From UBA4408 sp002389785 (GTDB lineage Bacteria; Bacteroidota; Bacteroidia; UBA4408), in the NCBI GenBank assembly GCA_035438985.1, contig DAORJK010000003.1, positions 124,001-188,000 on the forward strand: 64,000 bases of DNA, in the 5' to 3' direction. The notes beneath the pieces are model-generated. The model saw only the letters and a program-made list of their open reading frames with translations, was not told the origin of the DNA and ran no database searches. The position numbers and the translations under genes are program-made. Numbering within the stretch: the stretch's first letter is position 1; each line of letters begins with the position of its first letter. Positions 9,681-19,133 of the stretch are shown piece by piece.

Positions 9681-10547
9681 ATGAATCTTGTAAAAAACAC
9701 CACTTTGTTTAAGTTTACCTTACTGTTAGTAATGCTTATTGGAATTCCTGTATTTTCGCATGAGCCGGCATTAACGAGTGTGCAAATTCTTGAAAAAATG
9801 TTTGATGCAATTCAGGAAGTAAAAACCATGCGCTATACCTTGAATATTTCGGAACGGGTAAATAAAATTAATCACAATGCAGTTTCCGAAATAAAAATCA
9901 ATGTTAATCCACGCAAAGTGTTTTTAAAAAACCCTAATAAAGGAACTGAAGTATTGTGGGTACAAGGCGAAAATAAAGGCGATTGCTGGGTGTATCCAAA
10001 TGGATTTCCTTACACCACCCTAAATTTAAGTCCCCTTGGCGATATTATGCGCAAAAATCAACATCATACCATTCATGATTTAGGCTTCGCATACATTGCT
10101 AAAACTACCCGTGCATCTATTTTTAAAGCAGGGATTCCTTTGGAAAAAATATTTACTTACATTGGAGATATTACCTGGGATAATACCGAATGTTATAAAC
10201 TATTTGCCAGTTATCCTGATTTTAAATACATCAATTACACCGTTGAAAAAGGCGAAACGGTTGCGAGTATTGCCAACGAGTTTAATTGTGGCGAATACCG
10301 CATTTTGGAACGCAATCAATGGATAAAAGATTACAATGCGAACATTGAAGGAAAGCAACTTTTGGTGCCCAATAATTACTCCAATAAGACGATATTGTAT
10401 GTGACTAAAAAAACGAATCTTCCGGTGTTTTTAAAAGTATACGACGATCTTGGTTTTTATGAAAGCTACGAATACCACAACTTGCAAGTCAACACCAGTT
10501 TTGCTGCAAACGAATTCTCTAAAAATTACAGCGAGTACCATTTCTAA
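9681..10547 (+). CDS. Exported DUF1571-type protein with inserted LysM-like motif
   Basis: 288 residues with a signal peptide (about residues 1-26, ending ...IPVFS-HE). The body resembles DUF1571, a family of exported Bacteroidota/Planctomycetota proteins with a LolA-like fold expectation. Between two halves of this domain (about 193-238) sits a segment with LysM features: N-Y-T-V-E-K-G-E-T-V-A-S-I-A-N-E-F, then R-I-L-E-R-N-Q-W and G-K-Q-L-L-V-P. LysM binds peptidoglycan or chitin-like glycans, so the protein may be cell-wall associated. dprA follows 12 bases later and may be cotranscribed. Function unknown. Confidence 0.75.
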   Translation: MNLVKNTTLFKFTLLLVMLIGIPVFSHEPALTSVQILEKMFDAIQEVKTMRYTLNISERVNKINHNAVSEIKINVNPRKVFLKNPNKGTEVLWVQGENKGDCWVYPNGFPYTTLNLSPLGDIMRKNQHHTIHDLGFAYIAKTTRASIFKAGIPLEKIFTYIGDITWDNTECYKLFASYPDFKYINYTVEKGETVASIANEFNCGEYRILERNQWIKDYNANIEGKQLLVPNNYSNKTILYVTKKTNLPVFLKVYDDLGFYESYEYHNLQVNTSFAANEFSKNYSEYHF

Positions 10548-10559
10548 TTTCTTCTTGTT

Positions 10560-11663
10560 ATGATGTCGCAACAACTGCTGCATCACTCAATTGCATTAAC
10601 TCTTATTCCCGGGGTTGGGGATGTTGCAGCTAAAAAGCTAATCGCTTATTGCGGAAGTCCTACTGCTGTATTTAAAACCAAAAAAAGCCAATTATTAAAA
10701 ATTCCAGGATTAGGTGAAGCTACCGCCAGTTCTATCCTTCATCAAAAAGTATTAAAACAAGCCGAGAAAGAAGTAAAATTTATTGAACAACATAAAATTG
10801 AAGTGTTGTATTATTTAGCTGATAATTACCCCAAGCGATTAAAGCATTGTCAGGATGCCCCGCTACTCTTGTACCACAAAGGCACTACCAATTTTAACCA
10901 AGGCAAAATGCTAAGTATCGTTGGTACTCGCAATGCAACTGAGTACGGTAAAAAAATTACCCGACAACTGATTGAAGAATTAAAAATTCATCAAGTTACC
11001 ATTATCAGTGGTTTGGCTTATGGTATTGATATTTGTGCACATAAAGCTGCACTGCAAAATGAATTAAAAACAGTAGCTGTACTTGCCCACGGACTCGATC
11101 GCTTGTATCCACCTGCACATAAAACCGTGGCTAATAATATAATTGAAATGGGGGGTTTACTTACCGACTTTATTAGTGAAACAAATCCCGATCGCGAAAA
11201 TTTTCCAAAACGCAACCGCATTGTTGCCGGCCTTTCAGATGCAACCATTGTGGTGGAAGCAAGTAATAAAGGAGGAGCACTGATTACTGCCGAAATTGCG
11301 AACTCTTACAACCGTGATGTTTTTGCAGTGCCGGGTCGTTTAAACGATACCTTTTCGACAGGATGTAACCGGCTAATTAAAACAAACAAAGCTGCTCTAA
11401 TTGAATCGGCGAAAGATATTGAGTACCTGCTTGGCTGGACAGCTGAAGAAAAAGTGCGTCCAAAGCAACAAAAACTATTTATTGAACTAAGCACCGAAGA
11501 GGAAACAATTGTTCAACTCCTCAGCAAACATGGCAACTTGCCGGTTGATGATTTAACCTTACTTTCGGAGTTAAGCATGAGCAAAGTAGCAGCATTGTTG
11601 TTAAACCTTGAATTTAACGGATTGGTAAAATCCTTACCGGGAAAAGTGTATCAGCTTTGTTAA
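10560..11663 (+). CDS. dprA: DNA processing protein DprA
   Basis: 367 residues. DprA loads RecA on incoming single-stranded DNA during natural transformation. An N-terminal helix-hairpin-helix region (I-P-G-V-G-D-V-A-A-K-K and I-P-G-L-G-E-A-T-A) precedes the Rossmann-like DNA-binding domain with S-I-V-G-T-R-N-A-T-E-Y-G and S-G-L-A-Y-G-I-D-I-C-A-H. A C-terminal winged-helix domain (about 305-367) completes the standard architecture. Two ATGs are adjacent (10560 and 10563); either could serve. Its TAA stop overlaps the stop of the convergent adhesin gene by four bases. Confidence 0.96.
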   Translation: MMSQQLLHHSIALTLIPGVGDVAAKKLIAYCGSPTAVFKTKKSQLLKIPGLGEATASSILHQKVLKQAEKEVKFIEQHKIEVLYYLADNYPKRLKHCQDAPLLLYHKGTTNFNQGKMLSIVGTRNATEYGKKITRQLIEELKIHQVTIISGLAYGIDICAHKAALQNELKTVAVLAHGLDRLYPPAHKTVANNIIEMGGLLTDFISETNPDRENFPKRNRIVAGLSDATIVVEASNKGGALITAEIANSYNRDVFAVPGRLNDTFSTGCNRLIKTNKAALIESAKDIEYLLGWTAEEKVRPKQQKLFIELSTEEETIVQLLSKHGNLPVDDLTLLSELSMSKVAALLLNLEFNGLVKSLPGKVYQLC

Positions 11664-14600
11664 CGCGTAATCGTTAAATTTCCGGAGCGCTCTTTTTCGC
11701 CTTCTGTTTGAAGTACCACATAATAAACCCCATCTTTTACATTTGATGCACTCCAATTATTTTCATACTTCTTGCTTTCAAAAACCACTTGCCCCCAGCG
11801 ATCATATATCACTAATCTGTTTGTTTTAGCGGTATTGAGATGCTTTATAATAAACACATCGTTGCTTCCATCGTTATTAGGTGTTATAATGTTAGGTAAC
11901 TGTAGCAGTCCTTCGGCACGAACAACCCTTTCATAACTATCCGTACACCCATCATCCGTTGTAACAACTAACTTTACCTGGTACATTCCAGTATCGCTAA
12001 ACGTGTGCAATAAATGATAACTGTTTGCAAGTGCTTGTTGGTTGATTGTCCAATTAGTTGAAACAATTGTGCCTCCGCTACAGTACGATTGGTTTGTGAG
12101 TTGCAGTGGTGTATCGGTTTCAACCAATTCGGCATCCGCAACAAAAAAAGCCTTTGGAGTTGGATAGTTCTTAATGTGTATGGTATCTCCGGCCTTACAA
12201 CCTATGCTATCTTCCACCTCTACATAGTACATTCCTTGATTTACCCATATTTCAGAAATTGAAGCACCTGTATTCCAAACATAAGAGACAAAAGCATTGC
12301 TCAACGAAAGTTTGCTGCTATCGCCTTCACAAATAACTTGATTGCCTGTAATATCGGCTATTGGTATACTTTGTTCTACAGTGAATAAAGCCGATTGCAC
12401 AGTACAATTATTGGAATCCTTTGCAGTAAGATGGTATACTCCAGCTTGTGCTTGAATAGCATTAGTAGTACTTCCGGTTGACCAGTGTGTTTGTGTAAAC
12501 CCAGGCGAAATTTGCAATAAAACACTATCCCCGGCACAGTAATATTGCTTACCTACTATTTGTGGAACAATCACCGGCCATTGTTGTATTGCAACTGCCG
12601 CACTTCTGAGTACACAATTGAAACTATCTGTAATTTGTAACCAATAGGTACCAGCTTGCACATAGGTTTGATTTGCAATGCTACCGTTTGACCATGTATA
12701 GGTTGGAAATACAGAACTGGAGCTTAGTAAAACACTGTCGCCTTTGCAGTAATATGGAATGGCACTTATTGCAGGTATTAAATGTGGAAATGCAGCGATT
12801 GTGTGCACATTGGTAAAGGTTCGACAGTTATTTGAATCGGTCACTTCAACCGTGTAAACTCCCGGAGGTAAAAGTTGAGAAATTCCTCCCGGCTGAGAAT
12901 TCCAACTGTATGATATAAATCCTGGACTTGCTGTAAGCAAAACACTGTCGTTAACACAACAAACGCTATCACCACTGAGCATAGCAGTATGCAAAGGATA
13001 AGATTCCACAGTTACTGTATCAGAGGTGCTTAAACATTGATGAATATCGGTAGTGGTTACAGTATAATTTCCGGGAGGTAGTAATACCGGATTTCCTAGC
13101 GCCCCAGAAGACCACAAATAGTTCACAAAGCCGGGATTAGCCTGTAAACTGGTAGAATCGTTGGCGCAAGTAATGAATGCTCCAGTTATTACAGGTTGAT
13201 TTACTTGATACGGAAGTATTGGACCAATTACTGTACTATCTTTACATCCCATTGAATCGATAGCCAAAACCTGAAAGGTTCCTGAACTTGCATACAGTGA
13301 ATCGTTGGATGATAAATTCGACCAGGTATAGGTTGTAAATCCCGGACTGGCAATCAACAAAGCACTGTCGCCGGGGCAATAATTTGGACTGCCACTAATA
13401 GCTACTGCATGAAAAGGTAATTCGTTTACAAGCACTGTATCGCTTTTTTGAAGGCAGTTATTTCCATCAATAATGCTTAAAAAATATGCTCCTTGGGTAA
13501 CATAAATACTGCTTGTAGAATCAAGTGTGTTCCAGCGGAAGTTGGTATATAAAGGATATACTGAAAGTTTGGTACTGTCGCCAAAACAATAGTTTAATTT
13601 TCCGTTTATAGCCGGTTTAAATACAGGATAGGACTGTAACGAATGAGGTGAAGAAGTGGAAATACAATTGTGAATATCGTTTGCGGTTACCAAGTAAAGC
13701 CCGGGGTGCACAGTTACAGAAATTCCGGTATCGCCGTTACTCCATAAATAATTGGTAAAGCCCGGCAATGCGGTAAGCTGTGTACTGTCGCCATTACAAA
13801 TATTGTGTAGCCCTGAAACATACAAAGGCATAAGTGGAAAATGAGGTACGTTAAAAGGTGCACTATTTACTGCACATCCATTGGTATCACGAATAGTTAC
13901 ATAGGGCAAACCCGGAAGTAAATAGGCACTTTGGGTGGTATCGCCATTGCTCCACAAGTAATGAGGAAACGAATTTGAAACGGTAAGCAAGGTACTATCT
14001 TCGGCACATAACAAGGTACTATCGTTGCCAAGAATCAAAGGTATAGTTACCGGAATTGCAGGAACATTTACTGTTGCCGACTGAATATAGCATTTTCCCA
14101 TTTTCCCAATAACATAATAATTACCGGGTCCGGCATTTATGGTGCCGGTATTGGCACTATTTGACCAGATGTATTTTTCAAAACCTGCGGTTGCCGTAAG
14201 TGCGGTAGTAGTTCCCGGGCAAATAGCTGTTGTGTTGCCGGTGATGTTAAGCGGTGCGTTCAACATGTCGATTTTAATAGTAATATCGAGCAGTGTTGCT
14301 GCCGGTATTAGACCATTGTCGCTTGCTAAAAAACTAATGTGTTGGAATCCGGTATTTGAAAAATCTCCAATAAAAGCAACCTTTATCGTATTTACAATTC
14401 CGGGTGTGTTCTGTAGAATGTTTAATCCGCTTGAGGCGGTAGATGTTATTTGAGTAGAAGTTATTTGATTTTGTTCGGGAGATAAAAAGGATAATTCAAA
14501 AAATGATGTATCGCCAATGCAGGAATAAACAGTATCGCAGTAGTTGAAATTATTTACAATGGGTTGAATGTTGGTACTACTGCAAACATTAAATTCAAAA

Positions 14601-15481
14601 ACTCTTCCGTTTAACCACGAAACGCCATCGGGTCCTGCGTATGGTCCATCGTAATCAGAACCGGCCTTTCCAAAGCGACCAAATTGCACAAAATTAATTG
14701 AATCGCTTTTATTTGCTCCAACAGTTGCCTGTGTGGTGAGTATGCTAAAACCATTTATTCCTCCAATATCGCCGGTGGTCCATTCCATGTTGCCATATCG
14801 GAAACCAACATTTTTTCCGGCACTGAGGTAGGTCGAATCGAGTCCATCCGTTATAATTAATTGAAAACTGTTTTTTTTATCGGCATGGGTATTATAGTAA
14901 CCAACGCTATCCCAGGTTACAATCATATAGGTTGGCTCAATTTTATAATACACTACTCCACTGTTAAAGTTGCGTGTATCTACATCGGCCCAAAATGCCG
15001 CCAAAGCCATAAAATCGGTGGTTGGTAATGAATCGGGTCGATAGTTTGGTTGTGGGCCGTCAAAGGAAATATTTCCGTTATTGTTGATGTAAAGTTCATT
15101 AAAACTGCTGCCATAAAAACAAAAATTAAACGGTATGGTAATCTTTGCTGTAGAGGCATCATCGTTTCTGTAAAGTGGAGGAGGGCCCAGTGTTCCGGCT
15201 AAAAAAGGGACCACTTCAAAAGTAGAATCAACCGGAATAAACTCTTTACACGCTTTAAAAAATGGAGGGGTACTAGTGCTTTTCGTGCTGGTATTTGTTG
15301 CAGAAACAGGGGCCGGTTGTAAGTACTTATTGCTTTTGTAATTCGGCAACTTTCCTTGTGCTTTGAGTTGATGATAAAGTGGACTATCGGTAACAATTAG
15401 CTGTTGCGAATGCACCAAGTTTAAACTACACGAGAGTAGTAAAAACGTAAGACCTATCAACAGTTGTAACCTGAAATTCAT
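11660..15481 (-). CDS. Nidogen-like, ten-repeat Ig adhesin with type B T9SS sorting domain
   Basis: 1273 residues. A signal peptide (residues 1-25) leads to a nidogen-like domain (about 105-290: F-N-F-C-F-Y-G, N-N-N-G-N-I-S-F-D, A-A-F-W-A-D-V-D). Ten tandem units of about 70 residues follow (about 408-1105). Each has C-x-G-D-S ... Y-x-W-S-x-G ... G-x-Y-x-V-x-x-x-D-x-x-x-C, so each carries a cysteine pair. A PKD-like domain (about 1106-1190) precedes a type B sorting domain (I-T-P-N-N-D-G-S-N-D-V ... Y-D-R-W-G-Q-V-V-F). Type B cargo is exported by the T9SS with PorP/SprF-family help and is not usually anchored like type A. Likely a cell-surface or matrix adhesin. It starts 51 bases downstream of rodA and may receive read-through from that operon. 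Confidence 0.93.
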   Translation of the reverse strand: MNFRLQLLIGLTFLLLSCSLNLVHSQQLIVTDSPLYHQLKAQGKLPNYKSNKYLQPAPVSATNTSTKSTSTPPFFKACKEFIPVDSTFEVVPFLAGTLGPPPLYRNDDASTAKITIPFNFCFYGSSFNELYINNNGNISFDGPQPNYRPDSLPTTDFMALAAFWADVDTRNFNSGVVYYKIEPTYMIVTWDSVGYYNTHADKKNSFQLIITDGLDSTYLSAGKNVGFRYGNMEWTTGDIGGINGFSILTTQATVGANKSDSINFVQFGRFGKAGSDYDGPYAGPDGVSWLNGRVFEFNVCSSTNIQPIVNNFNYCDTVYSCIGDTSFFELSFLSPEQNQITSTQITSTASSGLNILQNTPGIVNTIKVAFIGDFSNTGFQHISFLASDNGLIPAATLLDITIKIDMLNAPLNITGNTTAICPGTTTALTATAGFEKYIWSNSANTGTINAGPGNYYVIGKMGKCYIQSATVNVPAIPVTIPLILGNDSTLLCAEDSTLLTVSNSFPHYLWSNGDTTQSAYLLPGLPYVTIRDTNGCAVNSAPFNVPHFPLMPLYVSGLHNICNGDSTQLTALPGFTNYLWSNGDTGISVTVHPGLYLVTANDIHNCISTSSPHSLQSYPVFKPAINGKLNYCFGDSTKLSVYPLYTNFRWNTLDSTSSIYVTQGAYFLSIIDGNNCLQKSDTVLVNELPFHAVAISGSPNYCPGDSALLIASPGFTTYTWSNLSSNDSLYASSGTFQVLAIDSMGCKDSTVIGPILPYQVNQPVITGAFITCANDSTSLQANPGFVNYLWSSGALGNPVLLPPGNYTVTTTDIHQCLSTSDTVTVESYPLHTAMLSGDSVCCVNDSVLLTASPGFISYSWNSQPGGISQLLPPGVYTVEVTDSNNCRTFTNVHTIAAFPHLIPAISAIPYYCKGDSVLLSSSSVFPTYTWSNGSIANQTYVQAGTYWLQITDSFNCVLRSAAVAIQQWPVIVPQIVGKQYYCAGDSVLLQISPGFTQTHWSTGSTTNAIQAQAGVYHLTAKDSNNCTVQSALFTVEQSIPIADITGNQVICEGDSSKLSLSNAFVSYVWNTGASISEIWVNQGMYYVEVEDSIGCKAGDTIHIKNYPTPKAFFVADAELVETDTPLQLTNQSYCSGGTIVSTNWTINQQALANSYHLLHTFSDTGMYQVKLVVTTDDGCTDSYERVVRAEGLLQLPNIITPNNDGSNDVFIIKHLNTAKTNRLVIYDRWGQVVFESKKYENNWSASNVKDGVYYVVLQTEGEKERSGNLTITR

Positions 15482-15532
15482 GTATACATGGAATTTGGAA
15501 CACCTAAGTTACAAATTTTTATTAATCAACTA

Positions 15533-16792
15533 TTAACGAAGCACTTGTAATCGGTATGCATCCATTTTTATGAAGATAAATAAAAGTATAGTAAAGCTCC
15601 ACAGGGAAGATCCGCCATAGCTAAAAAAAGGCAAAGGAATGCCAATCACCGGGGCAAGTCCGATAGTCATACCAATATTTACCAGCAGGTGAAAAAACAA
15701 TATAGAGGCTACGCCATAACCGTAAATACGGGTATACGAAGACCTTTGCCTTTCAGCAATAAAAATAATGCGTAAGAGCAAAATAATAAACAAAATAATT
15801 ACTACAGAGCTACCCACAAATCCCCATTCTTCGCCCACAGTACAAAAAATAAAATCGGTACTTTGTTCCGGTACAAAATCGTATTTGGTTTGGGTACCTT
15901 GCAAATAACCCTTTCCCGAAAGTCCACCCGAACCAATGGCAATAAGCGATTGATTTACATTGTATCCGGCTTTTTTCTTATCGGTTTCTTTTCCTAAAAA
16001 AACATTGATTCGCTTTTTTTGGTGTGGTTCTAAATGGCTAAAAGCATAATCAACACTGTAAATAGTAGCAGAAGCAAAAAATAAAGCACCGAAAATTATC
16101 GCAAGATTTTGTCGGTTTCTCCGCACAATCAGCAACAAAAGCAATGCTACTCCGGCAATTATTCCAATTAAAATAAATTTATTGATGAGCAATGCCAGCA
16201 CAAATAATATGGCTGCTGCAGTACCTAAAAGTAAAATATTTCCTGAAAGTCCTTCTCTGTAAAGCACCAAAATAAAAGCAAAAAACACCAAAGCACATCC
16301 TGTCTCGTTCTCTAAAACTATAAGTAAAATGGGTAACAGAATTAAAGCAACCGAAATAATTTTGGTGCGGGCATCTGTCATTTTTATGTTTATATTACTA
16401 AGGTATTTGGCGAGCGCCATGTTAGCTGCAAACTTGGCAAACTCCGCGGGCTGTATTCCAAATTCACCCACTCTAAACCAGGATTTACTTCCGGATATTT
16501 CTTTACCGATAAACAACACCAAAATCAACGAAATAATACTAATTCCGTAAACGGGATAGGAAAAAGCCGAGTAAAAATTTCCATCAATAATTAAAACTAT
16601 AATTGCCAATAAAAAAGCTGTGCAAATCCATAACATTTGCTTGCCGTATTTTTGCGAAAAGTCGAATATACTTTGGTGCTCATCGTTAAATACCGAAGCA
16701 TAAATATTGAGCCAGCCCATTATCACCATCAATACATAAAGCGCTACCAGCACCGGATCTAAATTCTTAAATATGCCACCCTGTTCCCTCAT
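15533..16792 (-). CDS. rodA: Rod-shape peptidoglycan polymerase RodA
   Basis: 419-residue SEDS-family integral membrane glycosyltransferase that polymerises lipid II during elongation together with PBP2. Multiple hydrophobic helices are obvious. Conserved SEDS segments include G-S-K-S-W-F-R-V-G-E-F-G-I-Q-P-A-E-F-A-K, Q-S-L-I-A-I-G-S-G-G-L-x-G-K-G and the late P-F-F-S-Y-G-G-S-S. Its ATG overlaps the PBP2 stop by one base (TAATG), so translation is probably coupled. Last gene of the mre operon. Confidence 0.96.
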   Translation of the reverse strand: MREQGGIFKNLDPVLVALYVLMVIMGWLNIYASVFNDEHQSIFDFSQKYGKQMLWICTAFLLAIIVLIIDGNFYSAFSYPVYGISIISLILVLFIGKEISGSKSWFRVGEFGIQPAEFAKFAANMALAKYLSNINIKMTDARTKIISVALILLPILLIVLENETGCALVFFAFILVLYREGLSGNILLLGTAAAILFVLALLINKFILIGIIAGVALLLLLIVRRNRQNLAIIFGALFFASATIYSVDYAFSHLEPHQKKRINVFLGKETDKKKAGYNVNQSLIAIGSGGLSGKGYLQGTQTKYDFVPEQSTDFIFCTVGEEWGFVGSSVVIILFIILLLRIIFIAERQRSSYTRIYGYGVASILFFHLLVNIGMTIGLAPVIGIPLPFFSYGGSSLWSFTILLFIFIKMDAYRLQVLR

Positions 16793-18618
16793 TATTTTTT
16801 TGGCATTATGATTACTCCTTCTAACATTCGCTTTTCGAGTGCATGGCGTGCCGGTGTTGCGATTGAATCGTTCAGGTACTTTTCAATCATGAGCGAAGCA
16901 ATAGGCGCAGCCCAACTGGCACCCCAACCACCGTTTTCGACCATAATTCCTATCGCTATTTTGGGGTTTTCGCGCGGTGCAAATGCCACAAATAACGAAT
17001 GGTCTTTCCCATGCGGATTTTGCGCTGTACCGGTTTTTCCACAAAAGGTAATTCCCTTTATTTTAGAGCCGGCAGCAGTACCTATATCCACCACATCTTG
17101 CATACCGTCAATCATCACATCGTAATATTTTGGGTCAATATCCGTATAGTGTTTTTCTTTAAATTTACTTAGATGCAAATTCTCTTTACCAACCTTTTTA
17201 ATGATGTGGGGAGTATAGTAATAACCACGGTTAGCAATGATACACATGGTATTGGCCATTTGCAGGGGAGTTATTCCCAATTCACCTTGCCCAATTGATA
17301 AAGAAACTACTGTTGATGAGCGCCATCTTCCCTTCCCAAAATACTTGTCGTAATATTGAACTGAAGGTACCATTCCTTTTAATTCCTGCGGTAAATCGCT
17401 ATACAAGCGCACACCAATACCAAAAGTTAATACGTGATTGCGCCATACCTGATAGCCCTCTTCGGTGCTTTTGTATTTTTTATTGTCTACTATGCTTCTA
17501 AATACATAGCAATGATAGGTATTACACGAATGTTGAACCGCAGCTCTAAGTTGAATACTGTTGTGCCGTGCATCGCATTTAACCGTTTGACGACCCATGT
17601 GGTAGCCTCCATCACAATAGTAGGATGTATTGGGCGTTAACACACCTTCTTGCTGTCCTATTAAATCGTTTATTAATTTGAAAGTAGATCCCGGTGGATA
17701 ATAGGCCATTAGTGCTCTGTTAAACAAGGGCAAGCCTTCGGTTTGTAATAGCATTCCGTAATTCTTAGATCGCTCACGCCCTACCAGCAAATTCGGATTA
17801 TAGGAAGGGGCACTAATTGCTGCCAGTATTTCGCCGGTTGAAGGCTCTATAGCAACAATACCGCCTGTTTTACCTTGCATCAGTTGTTCGCCATAGCGCT
17901 GTAATTTGGCGCTTAAAGCCGTAACTAAATTTTGTCCTGTCACGGCAAGTGTATCGTATTCTCCGTTATTGAACTTGCCTTTTGGGCGGTTAAAAACGTC
18001 CACCATCATTACCGATAATCCTTTTTTTCCGCGCAGTTCTTTTTCGTAGGATTTTTCAACTCCACTAATTCCGATGTAATCACCCGATTTGTAATAGGGA
18101 TTTTCCTGGGTGTACTTTTCACTCACCTCTCCCACATAACCTAAAGTATGCGCTGCAATAAGTCCGGGATACTTTCGTAAGGTTCTAGATTGTACGTAAA
18201 AGCCATGAAATGAATACAGTTTTTCTTGTAAGGTTGCATAGGTTTCGGCCGACAATTGCTTCTCAAAAATTGATTCTTTATAAGGAGAATAATTGCGTGC
18301 TGCTTTCATTTTTTTGATAAACACTTCTTTTGTAATACCTAAGGTGGTACAAAAGTTTTGCGTATCTAAATCTTTCACCTGTCGAGGAGTTACCATTAAA
18401 TCGTAAGCTGCTTCATTGTAAACTAACAGTTCGCCATCACGATCATAAATTAACCCTCTCGCGGGATATTGCGTTACATACCGCAATACATTGTTGTTGG
18501 CCGATAATTTATAATCATCGTCTAAAACTTGTATGTAAAAAAGCCGCAGTAAAAATACAACCCCGATAAAAATAAAAATCGCAGCAATCACAAACTTTCT
18601 ATCGGAAAAACGATTCAT
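16792..18618 (-). CDS. mrdA: Penicillin-binding protein 2 (elongation transpeptidase)
   Basis: 608-residue class B PBP that cross-links peptidoglycan with RodA. One N-terminal membrane helix (about 8-30), a dimerisation/pedestal region, then the transpeptidase domain. Active-site motifs are all present: STFK with catalytic S311, SCN (364-366) and KTG (528-530). It starts at ATG 18618, overlapping the mreD end by four bases (ATGA). Extra cysteines near the SxN motif (C365, C370 and nearby) are notable but may be typical of the group. Confidence 0.96.
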   Translation of the reverse strand: MNRFSDRKFVIAAIFIFIGVVFLLRLFYIQVLDDDYKLSANNNVLRYVTQYPARGLIYDRDGELLVYNEAAYDLMVTPRQVKDLDTQNFCTTLGITKEVFIKKMKAARNYSPYKESIFEKQLSAETYATLQEKLYSFHGFYVQSRTLRKYPGLIAAHTLGYVGEVSEKYTQENPYYKSGDYIGISGVEKSYEKELRGKKGLSVMMVDVFNRPKGKFNNGEYDTLAVTGQNLVTALSAKLQRYGEQLMQGKTGGIVAIEPSTGEILAAISAPSYNPNLLVGRERSKNYGMLLQTEGLPLFNRALMAYYPPGSTFKLINDLIGQQEGVLTPNTSYYCDGGYHMGRQTVKCDARHNSIQLRAAVQHSCNTYHCYVFRSIVDNKKYKSTEEGYQVWRNHVLTFGIGVRLYSDLPQELKGMVPSVQYYDKYFGKGRWRSSTVVSLSIGQGELGITPLQMANTMCIIANRGYYYTPHIIKKVGKENLHLSKFKEKHYTDIDPKYYDVMIDGMQDVVDIGTAAGSKIKGITFCGKTGTAQNPHGKDHSLFVAFAPRENPKIAIGIMVENGGWGASWAAPIASLMIEKYLNDSIATPARHALEKRMLEGVIIMPKK

Positions 18619-19133
18619 TTACGATCGCGGGGTTTGTAAATCAGAAACTGACTAAGCATAACTAAAACCATAGTAAAAAGTATACTTAGCAAAACTCTAA
18701 GAAGCGTTGAAAAAAACTCGTTAAAGCGAAATACTTCAATGTAAAAAAATATAAAATGGTGTATCGAAACCAGCAGTACTGAATAGGATAAATACCAAGC
18801 CGGGCCCATGTAACGCAAAGTTGGTTCCGTGCCAAATTCGTAGCCTTCTCGAGGTGCAAATAGTTTGAGTACATAACTGCGAACAAAGGCCATTGCTACG
18901 GTAGCAGCTGCATGCATCCCTGCAGTATTCATAAAAGTATCTACACTTATTCCCATTAAAAAACCACTTAGCAAAACAATCCAAACTGGTGTATCAAAGG
19001 GCATCATCAAAATAAACAATACGTACAAATACGGATTGATATAGCCGCTAAATTGAATGTTATTCAGCACCAACACTTGCAGCAGAAGCAAAAACGCAAA
19101 ACGAAAAAGTTGTTTAATTAGTTCATTTATCAT
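18615..19133 (-). CDS. mreD: Rod-shape protein MreD
   Basis: 172-residue hydrophobic protein with about five membrane helices and no soluble domain, as expected of MreD, which joins MreC, RodA and PBP2 in the inner membrane. The motif P-F-D-T-P-V-W is typical of Bacteroidota MreD. Starts 11 bases before the mreC stop and ends four bases into PBP2. Identification rests on hydropathy, size and position, since MreD is poorly conserved. Confidence 0.9.
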   Translation of the reverse strand: MINELIKQLFRFAFLLLLQVLVLNNIQFSGYINPYLYVLFILMMPFDTPVWIVLLSGFLMGISVDTFMNTAGMHAAATVAMAFVRSYVLKLFAPREGYEFGTEPTLRYMGPAWYLSYSVLLVSIHHFIFFYIEVFRFNEFFSTLLRVLLSILFTMVLVMLSQFLIYKPRDRK

